DNA of 64,000 bases from Cellulosimicrobium funkei (GTDB lineage Bacteria; Actinomycetota; Actinomycetes; Actinomycetales; Cellulomonadaceae), in NCBI RefSeq assembly GCF_001019615.1, contig NZ_JNBQ01000002.1, forward strand, positions 405,720 to 469,719, in the 5' to 3' direction. Shown here in pieces: positions 1-7,410 of the stretch. The notes under the pieces are model-generated. The model was not told the DNA's origin. It worked only from the letters and a program-made list of their open reading frames with translations, and did not search any database. A program made the translations under genes and the position numbers. How positions within the stretch are numbered: the stretch's first letter is position 1; the number at the start of each line of letters is the position of its first letter.

Positions 1-207
1 CTCATGCGCAACCACGGGCCGTTCACGATCGGCAAGGACGCGCGCGCGGCCGTCAAGGCGGCCGTCATGTGCGAGGAGGTCGCGCGGACCGTGCACGTCA
101 GCCGCCAGCTCGGCGAGCCCACGCGCATCCCGCAGGACGACGTCGACTCGCTCTACGCGCGGTACCAGCACGTCTACGGGCAGCAGCCCGCGCCCGACCC
201 GCGCTGA
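1..207 (+). CDS. araD: L-ribulose-5-phosphate 4-epimerase, 3' end only
   Basis: The first 68 codons of the window are the C-terminal part of an AraD-type class II aldolase/epimerase, which converts L-ribulose 5-phosphate to D-xylulose 5-phosphate in the cytoplasm. The visible stretch reads [20 protein letters not shown], the usual AraD C-terminal region with the RNHG-F-G loop, followed by a helix with [12 protein letters not shown]. The frame is open from base 1, so the gene begins outside the window, and it stops with TGA at 205-207. The next gene is araA, 155 bp downstream on the same strand, which fits an araBDA-type operon. No catalytic metal ligands can be checked because the N-terminal part is missing. 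Confidence 0.9.
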   Translation, partial: LMRNHGPFTIGKDARAAVKAAVMCEEVARTVHVSRQLGEPTRIPQDDVDSLYARYQHVYGQQPAPDPR

Positions 208-362
208 CCACGGGTCGGTGCCGCCTCCGCGGCGGTCTCGGCACGCCGCGCACCGGGCGCGCGGAGCACGTCGGCAGCACGACAGCAACGACACGGCACG
301 ACCACCCGGGACGGGACCGCAGCGGTGCGGCGCCCGCCCCACGACACGAGAGATGGACCGAC
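208..362. other. araD-araA intergenic spacer
   Basis: This 155-bp GC-rich gap separates araD from araA. I see no operator of the TGTKARCGYTMACA type here, no convincing terminator hairpin and no clear promoter, so araD and araA are probably cotranscribed. Just before araA is only a weak purine stretch (GAGAGATGG, about 348-356) as ribosome binding site. Confidence 0.4.
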
Positions 363-1871
363 ATGAGCAAGCCCTACGCGGACCGCGAGATCTGGTTCCT
401 CACCGGGAGCCAGGACCTGTACGGGGAGGAGACGCTGCGACAGGTCGCCGAGCAGTCCCAGGAGGTAGCGCGCGTCCTCGACGCGTCCCCCGACGTCCCG
501 GCGACCGTGGTCTGGAAGCCCGTCCTCAAGGACGCCGGCTCGATCCGGCGCGCGATGCTCGACGCCAACGCGGACGACCGCGTCCTGGGCGTCGTGACGT
601 GGATGCACACCTTCAGCCCCGCGAAGATGTGGATCGGGGGACTCGACCAGCTCCGCAAGCCGCTGCTGCACCTGCACACGCAGGCGAACGTCGAGCTGCC
701 GTGGGACACGATCGACTTCGACTTCATGAACCTCAACCAGGCCGCGCACGGCGACCGCGAGTACGCGTACGTCGCGACCCGGCTCGGGGTGGCGCGCACC
801 ACGGTCGTCGGGCACGTGTCGAACCCGGCGGTCACCGCGCGCGTGGGCGCCTGGGTGCGCGGCGCCGCGGGCTGGGCGGCGACGCACGAGCTGCGCCTGG
901 CCCGGTTCGGCGACAACATGCGCAACGTCGCGGTGACCGAGGGCGACAAGACGGAGGCCGAGCTCCGGTTCGGTGTGAGCGTGAACACGTGGGGCGTCAA
1001 CGACCTCGTGCGCGCGGTCGACGAGGTCTCCGAGGCCGACGTCGACGCGCTCGTCGCGGAGTACGAGGACCTGTACGACGTGGTCCCCGAGCTGCGCAAG
1101 GACGGCGACCGCCACGCGTCGCTGCGGTACGCCGCGCGTCAGGAGATCGCGCTCGAGACCTTCCTCGAGTCGGTAGGCGCCAAGGCGTTCACGACGAACT
1201 TCGAGGACCTGGGCGACCTGCGCCAGCTCCCGGGCATCGCCGTCCAGCGCCTCATGTCCAAGGGCTACGGGTTCGGCGCCGAGGGCGACTGGAAGACGGC
1301 CGTCCTCGTGCGCGCCGCGAAGGTCATGGGCCAGGGTCTGCCGGGCGGCGCGTCGCTCATGGAGGACTACACCTACGACCTCACGCCCGGCAGCGAGAAG
1401 ATCCTCGGCGCCCACATGCTCGAGATCTGCCCCTCGCTCACGACGTCGAAGCCCCGGGTCGAGATCCACCCGCTCGGCATCGGTGGCAAGGAGGACCCCG
1501 TCCGCATGGTGTTCGACGCCGACCCGGGCGTAGGCGTCGTCGTCTCCCTGGCGGACATGCGCGACCGGTTCCGCCTCACGGCCAACGTGGTCGACGTCGT
1601 CGCGCCCTCGGCACCGCTGCCGCACCTCCCGGTGGCGCGCGCGGTGTGGGAGCCGCGCCCCGACTTCGCGACGTCCGCCGAGGCGTGGCTCACCGCGGGC
1701 GGGGCGCACCACACGGTGCTCTCCACCGCGGCCGGCATCGACGCGTTCGAGGTCTTCGCGGACATCGCGCGCACCGAGCTGCTGGTGATCGACGAGAGCA
1801 CGACGCGCCGGGGCTTCCGCGACCAGGTGCGGTGGAACCAGGTGTTCTACCGCGTCGCGCAGGGCCTCTGA
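363..1871 (+). CDS. araA: L-arabinose isomerase
   Basis: Cytoplasmic AraA interconverts L-arabinose and L-ribulose, the first step of the bacterial arabinose pathway. The predicted 502 residues match the usual family length of about 500. The N-terminus contains the typical [17 protein letters not shown] stretch, and [19 protein letters not shown] and [20 protein letters not shown] follow, all characteristic of AraA. The Glu and His residues that bind the catalytic metal lie in segments such as [15 protein letters not shown] and MLEICPSL, which are present. The ATG at 363 was chosen because upstream in-frame codons encode low-complexity, non-homologous sequence. The gene lies between araD and an arabinose-type importer. 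No AraB kinase is visible in the window; it is expected upstream of base 1. Confidence 0.97.
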   Translation: MSKPYADREIWFLTGSQDLYGEETLRQVAEQSQEVARVLDASPDVPATVVWKPVLKDAGSIRRAMLDANADDRVLGVVTWMHTFSPAKMWIGGLDQLRKPLLHLHTQANVELPWDTIDFDFMNLNQAAHGDREYAYVATRLGVARTTVVGHVSNPAVTARVGAWVRGAAGWAATHELRLARFGDNMRNVAVTEGDKTEAELRFGVSVNTWGVNDLVRAVDEVSEADVDALVAEYEDLYDVVPELRKDGDRHASLRYAARQEIALETFLESVGAKAFTTNFEDLGDLRQLPGIAVQRLMSKGYGFGAEGDWKTAVLVRAAKVMGQGLPGGASLMEDYTYDLTPGSEKILGAHMLEICPSLTTSKPRVEIHPLGIGGKEDPVRMVFDADPGVGVVVSLADMRDRFRLTANVVDVVAPSAPLPHLPVARAVWEPRPDFATSAEAWLTAGGAHHTVLSTAAGIDAFEVFADIARTELLVIDESTTRRGFRDQVRWNQVFYRVAQGL

Positions 1872-1959
1872 CGCGCCGGGGGGAGCCGTCGGCGCAGGTC
1901 CGGGCGTGGCCTCGCGGCCGTGACCGAACCGTGACGGGTGACGGCTTCCCCTCCGCGCG

Positions 1960-1973
1960 TGTGAGCGCTAACA
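1960..1973. promoter_or_regulatory. LacI-type operator O1 of the importer operon
   Basis: TGTGAGCGCTAACA is a 14-bp near-palindrome (12 of 14 positions symmetric) with the central CG pair typical of LacI/GalR-family operators. The hexamer TAACAT at 1969-1974 overlaps it and could be a -10 element, so binding would block initiation. It matches the other five sites of this window. Confidence 0.75.
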
Positions 1974-1989
1974 TCGTCTCTCGGGAGGG

Positions 1990-2003
1990 TGTGAGCGATC
2001 ACA
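1990..2003. promoter_or_regulatory. LacI-type operator O2 of the importer operon
   Basis: TGTGAGCGATCACA shares the consensus TGTKARCGNTMACA and lies exactly 30 bp downstream of O1, about three helical turns, so both sites face the same side of the DNA. That geometry favours cooperative binding by a dimer-of-dimers repressor. The CRP consensus has a 6-bp spacer between TGTGA and TCACA, whereas here it is 4 bp. Confidence 0.75.
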
Positions 2004-2253
2004 TCCGCAGGTCTGGCGCTCAGCGCCTCGACAGGCTCCGCGCGGTCGGCACGTCGCAGTGCCGGACGGTGGCCACAACGGTTACCGAACGGTTATGCGG
2101 AATGCCGGGTCGGGGCTTGCGGGAGGGGCACTGACACCGCTAGACATTGACACAAGCAAACATGTATCAACAAGAGTCAACAGCCCGATGGTGGGCTGGC
2201 ACGACCCGACGACCCTCGGCACGGCGCCGAGGTCGCATCTCAAGGAGGAGAGC

Positions 2254-3270
2254 ATGTTCAGCACGACCAAGGCGCGCACGCGTCTGACGGGTGTCCTCGC
2301 CGGCGTGGCGGTCCTCGCGCTCGCGGCGTGCAGCAGCGGGGGCGGCAGCACGGACGACAGCAGCAACGACGCCGGCGGCGACGGCGGCAGCGGCGACACG
2401 ATCGTCGTCGGCTTCTCGCAGGTCGGTGCCGAGTCCGGCTGGCGCGCGGCGAACACCAAGTCCATCCAGGACACGCTCACGGCCGAGAACGGCTTCGACC
2501 TCAAGTTCTCCGACGCGCAGCAGAAGCAGGAGAACCAGATCCAGGCGATCCGCTCCTACATCGCGCAGGGCGTGGACGTCATCGCGTTCTCCCCGGTCGT
2601 CGAGTCCGGCTGGGACGCGGTGCTCGAGGAGGCCAAGCAGGCCGGCATCCCCGTGATCCTCACCGACCGCGCGGTCGACTCCGAGGACGACACCCTCTAC
2701 GAGTCGTTCATCGGCTCCGACTTCGTCCTCGAGGGCGAGATGGCCGGCGACTGGGTCTCCGAGAACCTCGCGACCGAGCCCATCAACGTCGTCGAGCTCC
2801 AGGGCACCACGGGCGCCGCGCCCGCGATCGACCGCAAGACGGGCTTCGAGAACGCCACGGCGGACAACCCCAACGTGACGATCATCGACTCGCAGACCGG
2901 CAACTTCACGCGCGCCGAGGGCAAGACGGTCATGGAGGGCTTCCTCCAGGCGCACGACGACATCGACCTCGTCTACGCGCACAACGACGACATGGGTCTC
3001 GGCGCCATCGAGGCCATCGAGGCCGCGGGTCTCGTCCCGGGCGAGGACATCAAGATCGTGACCGTGGACGCGGTCAAGGACGGCATGCAGGCGCTGGCCG
3101 ACGGCAAGATCAACTTCATCGTCGAGTGCAACCCGCTCCTCGGCCCGGACCTGGCGGAGATCATCAAGAAGGTCGTCGCGGGCGAGGAGGTCGAGAAGCG
3201 CATCGTCGTGGAGGACCAGTCCTTCACGCAGGAGCAGGCCATCGAGGCGCTCCCGACGCGCGAGTACTGA
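2254..3270 (+). CDS. Sugar ABC transporter substrate-binding lipoprotein (YtfQ-like)
   Basis: Exported, lipid-anchored receptor for a sugar importer of the CUT2 family. The 338 residues begin with a basic N-terminus and hydrophobic core ending in the lipobox LAAC (modified Cys about residue 26), followed by a Gly/Ser-rich linker. The mature part is a periplasmic-binding-protein type I fold, with VGFSQVGAESGWRAANT and IAQGVDVIAFSPVVESGWD near the N-terminus, as in YtfQ (galactofuranose binding). The strong AAGGAGG site fixes the ATG at 2254. It heads the same gene order as E. coli ytfQ-ytfR-ytfT-yjfF. Because it sits between araA and arabinofuranosidases, furanose-form L-arabinose or short arabinosides are the likeliest ligand; this is inferred from context. 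Paired LacI-type operators lie upstream. Confidence 0.9.
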   Translation: MFSTTKARTRLTGVLAGVAVLALAACSSGGGSTDDSSNDAGGDGGSGDTIVVGFSQVGAESGWRAANTKSIQDTLTAENGFDLKFSDAQQKQENQIQAIRSYIAQGVDVIAFSPVVESGWDAVLEEAKQAGIPVILTDRAVDSEDDTLYESFIGSDFVLEGEMAGDWVSENLATEPINVVELQGTTGAAPAIDRKTGFENATADNPNVTIIDSQTGNFTRAEGKTVMEGFLQAHDDIDLVYAHNDDMGLGAIEAIEAAGLVPGEDIKIVTVDAVKDGMQALADGKINFIVECNPLLGPDLAEIIKKVVAGEEVEKRIVVEDQSFTQEQAIEALPTREY

Positions 3271-3280
3271 CCGGGACCGA

Positions 3281-3312
3281 GCGGCCGTCCCGGAGCCATC
3301 CGGGGCGGCCGC
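3281..3312 (+). terminator. Intra-operon hairpin after the binding-protein gene
   Basis: GCGGCCGTCCCGG at 3281-3293 pairs with CCGGGGCGGCCGC at 3300-3312 with a single wobble and a 6-nt loop. It lies 10 bp after the stop codon. A hairpin here is common in sugar ABC operons, where it stabilises the binding-protein mRNA or partially terminates so that less ATPase and permease is made. There is no T-run, so full termination is doubtful. Confidence 0.6.
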
Positions 3313-3492
3313 CCGCCCGGCGGGGCCGGTCGACGCCGACCGGTCCGCCACCACGGACGGGTCGCGCGCCGGGAGAGCACGTCTCCCCGGCGCGCGGCCG
3401 ACGCACCACCGCCGGCATGCCGACGTCGCCGGCGTCCTGAGGCGCCCCGGGGCCCGGCAGCCCCGCCGCCACCGCTGCACGGAAGGTCACCC

Positions 3493-5031
3493 ATGACTAC
3501 CGCCGTCCCCGACGGTCGACCCGTCGTCGAGATGACCGGGATCTCGATCGAGTTCCCGGGCGTCAAGGCGCTCGACGGAGTCGACCTCACGCTCCGGCCC
3601 GGAGAGGTCCACGCCCTCATGGGCGAGAACGGCGCCGGCAAGTCGACGCTCATCAAGGCGCTCACCGGCGTCTACTCGATCGACTCCGGTCGCATCGTCG
3701 TCGACGGCGCCGAGCACACGTTCTCCGGCCCGGGCGAGGCCCAGGCCGCCGGGGTCTCGCCGGTGTACCAGGAGGTCAACCTCTGCGAGAACCTCTCGGT
3801 CGCCGAGAACATCATGCTGGGTCACGAGCCGCGCCGGCTCGGAGCGATCGACTGGCGCAGGACCCGCCGCCGCGCGGGCGAGATGCTCGCCCGCCTCAAC
3901 CTCGACATCGACCCGGCGTCGTCGCTCGCCTCCCACTCGCTCGCCGTGCAGCAGCTCGTCGCGATCTGCCGCGCGCTCGTCGTCGAGTGCAAGGTCCTCA
4001 TCCTCGACGAGCCGACCTCGAGCCTGGACGCGGACGAGGTCGCCCAGCTCTTCGCCGTCGTGCGGCGGCTGCGGGACGAGGGTGTCGCGATCCTCTTCGT
4101 CTCGCACTTCCTCGAGCAGGTCTACGAGATCTCGGACCGCATGACGGTCCTGCGCAACGGGAAGCTCGTCGGCGAGTACGTGACCGCCGAGCTCCCGCGG
4201 CTCGAGCTCGTCTCCAAGATGATCGGCACCTCGCTCGAGGTGCTCGAGGAGCTCGAGGAGGCGCCCAAGCGCTCGGTGGCCGACCGCGAGACGACGCCGT
4301 TCGTCCAGGCGCTCGGCGTCGGTCGCAAGGGCTCGGTGCAGCCGTTCGACCTCGACGTGTACCCTGGCGAGGTCGTGGGCCTCGCCGGCCTGCTCGGCTC
4401 GGGCCGTACGGAGCTCGCGCGCCTGCTCGCCGGCGCGGACCGTGCCGACTCCGGCCAGGTGCGCGTGGGCGGCACGCTCGCGCGCCTGCGCACGCCGCGC
4501 AGCGCGATGCAGCGCAAGATCGCGTTCTCCTCGGAGCACCGCAAGGCCGAGGGCATCGTGGGCGACCTGACGATCCGCGAGAACATCGTCCTCGGGCTCC
4601 AGGCGGAGCGCGGCTGGGCGCGTCGCCTGCCGAAGAAGCAGGTCGACGAGATCGTCGAGACGTACATCAAGGCGCTCGCGATCCGCCCCGGCAACCCGGA
4701 CGCGCTCATCAAGAACCTCTCGGGCGGCAACCAGCAGAAGGTGCTCCTCGCGCGCTGGCTCGCGACGGCCCCCAAGCTGCTCATCCTGGACGAGCCGACG
4801 CGCGGCATCGACGTCGGTGCCAAGGCCGAGATCCAGAAGCTCGTGGCCCAGCTCGCGGGCGAGGGCATGTCGGTCGTGTTCATCTCGGCCGAGCTCGAGG
4901 AGGTGCTGCGGCTCAGCCACCGCATCGCCGTCATGCGCGACCGCGTCAAGGTCGCGGAGATCACCAACGACGAGGACGTCACGGTCGAGGACGTCGTCGA
5001 GCTCATCGCGAGCGGAGGGCAGGAGTCATGA
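3493..5031 (+). CDS. Sugar ABC transporter ATP-binding protein, two ATPase domains (YtfR-like)
   Basis: Cytoplasmic energising subunit of the CUT2 importer, 512 residues, with two fused ATPase domains as in RbsA, MglA and YtfR. Domain 1 has Walker A GENGAGKST (residues about 44-52) and Walker B VLILDEPTSSLD, but its signature motif is degenerate (SLAVQQ). Domain 2 has a degenerate Walker A (GLLGSGRTE), an intact signature LSGGNQQK and Walker B LLILDEPTRGID. This asymmetry is normal for the family. GGAAGG at 3481-3486 is the ribosome binding site for ATG 3493. The stop codon overlaps the start of the next gene (ATGA at 5028-5031), indicating translational coupling. Confidence 0.94.
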   Translation: MTTAVPDGRPVVEMTGISIEFPGVKALDGVDLTLRPGEVHALMGENGAGKSTLIKALTGVYSIDSGRIVVDGAEHTFSGPGEAQAAGVSPVYQEVNLCENLSVAENIMLGHEPRRLGAIDWRRTRRRAGEMLARLNLDIDPASSLASHSLAVQQLVAICRALVVECKVLILDEPTSSLDADEVAQLFAVVRRLRDEGVAILFVSHFLEQVYEISDRMTVLRNGKLVGEYVTAELPRLELVSKMIGTSLEVLEELEEAPKRSVADRETTPFVQALGVGRKGSVQPFDLDVYPGEVVGLAGLLGSGRTELARLLAGADRADSGQVRVGGTLARLRTPRSAMQRKIAFSSEHRKAEGIVGDLTIRENIVLGLQAERGWARRLPKKQVDEIVETYIKALAIRPGNPDALIKNLSGGNQQKVLLARWLATAPKLLILDEPTRGIDVGAKAEIQKLVAQLAGEGMSVVFISAELEEVLRLSHRIAVMRDRVKVAEITNDEDVTVEDVVELIASGGQES

Positions 5032-6086
5032 GCACCACGGCACCCGCCTGGCAGCGCGCCGTCCAGCACCGGCTCTTCTGGCCGATCGTCGCGCTGGTCG
5101 TGCTGCTGGCGGTCAACACCATCAACCGGCCCAGCTTCCTGTCGATCCGGCTCCAGGACGGGCACCTGTTCGGCTCGCTCGTCAACCTGCTGAAGAACGG
5201 CGCGCCGCTGCTGCTCGTCGCGCTCGGCATGACGCTCGTCATCGCGACGCGAGGCATCGACCTGTCGGTCGGCGCGGTCGTCGCGATCTCCGGCGCCGTC
5301 GCGCTGAGCTTCATCGCGTCGTCGCCCTCGCCCGACAGCCTGACGACGGTCCTGGTCGCGGCGGGGATCGCGCTCGCGCTGTCCTTCGTCCTCGGGGTGT
5401 GGAACGGCTTCCTGGTCTCGGTCCTCGGGATCCAGCCCATCATCGCGACGCTCGTGCTCATGACCGCGGGCCGCGGCGTCGCGATGCTCATCACGGGCGG
5501 CCAGATCACGACGGTCAACAGCGCGCCGTTCAAGGCGATCGGCTCCGGCTTCTGGTTCGGGATCCCCGTGGCGGTCGTGCTCGCGGGCCTGGTGTTCGCC
5601 GCGGTCGCGCTGCTCACGCGCCGCACCGCGCTCGGCATGCTCATCGAGTCCGTCGGCATCAACCCGGAGGCGAGCCGCCTCGCGGGCGTCAAGTCCCGCA
5701 GCATCATCTGGACCGTGTACGCGGTGTGCGCGCTGTTCGCGGGCCTCGCGGGCCTCATGATCTCCTCGAGCACCATGGCGGCCGACGCGAACAACGCCGG
5801 CCTGTTCATCGAGCTCGACGCGATCCTCGCCGTCGTCATCGGCGGCACGTCGCTCGCGGGCGGCAAGTTCTCGCTCTCGGGCACCCTGGTCGGCGTCCTC
5901 ATCATCCAGACGCTCACGCTCACGGTGACCATGCTCGGCATCTCGCCGTCCGTCACGCCCCTGTTCAAGGCGATCGTCGTCATCGCGGTCTGCCTGGCGC
6001 AGTCCCCGAAGGTGCGCGACCTGGTCGCCGCCCGACGACGTCGCGCGGCCCCGACGGCCGCCGCGGCCGCGGAGGTGAGCGCCTGA
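5028..6086 (+). CDS. Sugar ABC transporter permease 1 (YtfT-like)
   Basis: Integral-membrane subunit of the CUT2 importer, 352 residues, with about eight to ten hydrophobic segments. It contains the family hallmark near residues 60-85, LVALGMTLVIATRGIDLSVG, and the conserved loop LFIELDAILAVVIGGTSLAG near residue 260. The start codon overlaps the ATPase stop (ATGA), and the stop overlaps the start of the second permease (TGATG), so the three genes are one coupled unit. An Ala-rich C-terminal tail follows the last membrane segment. Position in the operon and length match E. coli YtfT. Confidence 0.92.
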   Translation: MSTTAPAWQRAVQHRLFWPIVALVVLLAVNTINRPSFLSIRLQDGHLFGSLVNLLKNGAPLLLVALGMTLVIATRGIDLSVGAVVAISGAVALSFIASSPSPDSLTTVLVAAGIALALSFVLGVWNGFLVSVLGIQPIIATLVLMTAGRGVAMLITGGQITTVNSAPFKAIGSGFWFGIPVAVVLAGLVFAAVALLTRRTALGMLIESVGINPEASRLAGVKSRSIIWTVYAVCALFAGLAGLMISSSTMAADANNAGLFIELDAILAVVIGGTSLAGGKFSLSGTLVGVLIIQTLTLTVTMLGISPSVTPLFKAIVVIAVCLAQSPKVRDLVAARRRRAAPTAAAAAEVSA

Positions 6087-7144
6087 TGTCCGCCGTGCAG
6101 ACCCCCGCCCCGACCTCGCCCCCCGACCCCCGGGGCGCCGAGACCGCCGCCTCCGGAGGCCCGTCCATGACCGAGCGACTCACGAGCCGCGTCCGCCTCG
6201 ACCGGCGCTACCTCCCGGTGCTCGGCACGTTCGCGGTGCTCGCGCTCATGCTGGTGGTGGGCGGCAGCCGGTACGAGAACTTCCTCTCGGCCCGCGTCCT
6301 CTCCAACCTCTTCATCAACAACTCGTTCCTGATCGTGCTCGCGGTCGGGATGACCTTCGTCATCCTCACGGGCGGCATCGACCTGTCGGTGGGCGCGGTC
6401 GTGGCGCTCTCGGGCATCACGACGGCGTCCCTGCTCCAGAGCGGCTGGCCCGTCGCCGTCGTGCTCCTCATCTCGGTCCTCATCGGGACCGTCCTCGGCC
6501 TCGCGGTCGGGTTGATGGTGCACGTCTTCGACATCCAACCGTTCATCGCGACCCTCGCGGCGATGTTCCTCGCGCGCGGCCTGTGCTACGTGATCTCGCT
6601 CCAGTCGATCCCCATCACCGACGAGTCGTTCGTGGCCCTCGCGGGCTGGAGCCAGGAGATCGGCGACGGCTGGCGGATCACGACCGCCGTCATCATCTCC
6701 CTGGTCGTCGTCGCGATCGCGTTCTACGTGCTGCACTACACGCAGTTCGGCCGCACCGTCTACGCGATCGGTGGCGGCGAGCAGTCGGCGATGCTCATGG
6801 GCCTTCCCGTCGCGCGCACCAAGGTGCTCGTGTACGTGGTGAGCGGCACGTGCGCCGGCATCGGCGGCCTGCTCTTCGCGATGTTCTCGCGGTCCGGCTA
6901 CTCGCTCACCGGCGTGGGCATGGAGCTCGACGCGATCGCGGCCGTCGTCATCGGCGGCACGCTGCTCACGGGCGGGACGGGCTTCGTGCTCGGGTCCGTG
7001 CTGGGCGTGCTCGTGCTCGGCCTCATCCAGACGATCATCACCTTCGAGGGCACGCTGAGCTCGTGGTGGACCAAGATCGTCATCGGCGTGCTTCTCCTGG
7101 TCTTCGTGATCCTGCAGCGCGTGCTGGTCGTCAGGCGGAGGTGA
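6086..7144 (+). CDS. yjfF: Sugar ABC transporter permease 2 (YjfF-like)
   Basis: Second membrane subunit of the importer, 352 residues including a Pro/Ala-rich N-terminal extension of about 40 residues before the first hydrophobic segment. The hallmark VGMTFVILTGGIDLSVGAVV lies near residue 100, and ELDAIAAVVIGGTLLTGGTG near residue 285. Heteromeric permease pairs of this kind distinguish YtfT/YjfF-type importers from the homodimeric RbsC type. An internal ATG at about 6167 (MTERLTSR) is an alternative start that would remove the low-complexity extension; the upstream ATG was kept because it overlaps the previous stop codon. The operon ends here, with a strong hairpin 20 bp downstream. Confidence 0.9.
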   Translation: MSAVQTPAPTSPPDPRGAETAASGGPSMTERLTSRVRLDRRYLPVLGTFAVLALMLVVGGSRYENFLSARVLSNLFINNSFLIVLAVGMTFVILTGGIDLSVGAVVALSGITTASLLQSGWPVAVVLLISVLIGTVLGLAVGLMVHVFDIQPFIATLAAMFLARGLCYVISLQSIPITDESFVALAGWSQEIGDGWRITTAVIISLVVVAIAFYVLHYTQFGRTVYAIGGGEQSAMLMGLPVARTKVLVYVVSGTCAGIGGLLFAMFSRSGYSLTGVGMELDAIAAVVIGGTLLTGGTGFVLGSVLGVLVLGLIQTIITFEGTLSSWWTKIVIGVLLLVFVILQRVLVVRRR

Positions 7145-7162
7145 GCCGGCGGTGCCGGGTCC

Positions 7163-7200
7163 GCCCGCGCGACGTCCTCGGACGTCACGAGGGCGCGGGC
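7163..7200 (+). terminator. Terminator of the importer operon
   Basis: GCCCGCGC at 7163-7170 pairs perfectly with GCGCGGGC at 7193-7200. Nested inside is a second perfect stem, GACGTCC (7171-7177) with GGACGTC (7180-7186). The compound hairpin starts 19 bp after the stop codon; there is no T-run, as is usual in such GC-rich genomes. Confidence 0.7.
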
Positions 7201-7317
7201 CCGGCGCCGCGGCCGTCTGCCCGGGCCCTCGCCCGGGATCACCGGAGCTGGACGGGGGCCGGCACCCCTGGGTCGGCCGGGCACGCGCCCGGCCGGCGGA
7301 GTGTCACGACACGCCCC

Positions 7318-7346
7318 TTGTCGAATGTGAGCGTTCACACTAGGCT
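7318..7346 (+). promoter_or_regulatory. Promoter of the GH51 gene
   Basis: TTGTCG at 7318-7323 and TAGGCT at 7341-7346 are separated by exactly 17 bp, a good housekeeping-sigma promoter for a high-GC organism. The predicted transcript start is near 7353, giving a leader of about 58 nt before ATG 7411. A LacI-type operator fills the spacer and a second lies just after the transcript start. Confidence 0.65.
7326..7339. promoter_or_regulatory. LacI-type operator O3, between -35 and -10
   Basis: TGTGAGCGTTCACA fits the shared 14-bp consensus and sits inside the 17-bp spacer of the predicted promoter, so bound repressor would exclude RNA polymerase. It is symmetric except for the central steps. 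Confidence 0.78.
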
Positions 7347-7358
7347 CGGCCACGATCC

Positions 7359-7372
7359 TGTTAACGCTCACA
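7359..7372. promoter_or_regulatory. LacI-type operator O4, just downstream of the predicted transcript start
   Basis: TGTTAACGCTCACA is the same consensus on the opposite orientation, 33 bp (about three turns) from O3. Together they bracket the start of transcription, which is the classic arrangement for tight repression. Confidence 0.78.
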
Positions 7373-7410
7373 CGCGATGACGCGTGTCTCTCGACGATGA
7401 GAGGAAGCCC

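Larger units (their letters stand above)
1872..2253. other. 382-bp regulatory gap between araA and the sugar importer
   Basis: This gap holds two LacI-type operators (1960-1973 and 1990-2003), a direct repeat AACGGTTA at 2077-2084 and 2088-2095, and an unusually AT-rich patch at about 2141-2181 with a perfect TTGACA at 2147-2152. It ends with a strong ribosome binding site (AAGGAGG, 2242-2248) for the substrate-binding protein gene. I see no small ORF with a credible protein. The TTGACA has no good -10 at 17 bp (ACAAGA), so which promoter is used is unclear. Confidence 0.6.

Noticed and set aside
1990..2003. CRP-type site (TGTGA...TCACA)
   Set aside because: The spacer is 4 bp rather than 6, and five sister sites fit a LacI-type consensus with a central CG instead.
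7384..7410. GTG start 27 bp upstream for the GH51 gene
   Set aside because: It would place the ribosome binding site GAGGAAG inside the coding region, and the added residues (SLDDERKP) are not signal-peptide-like.
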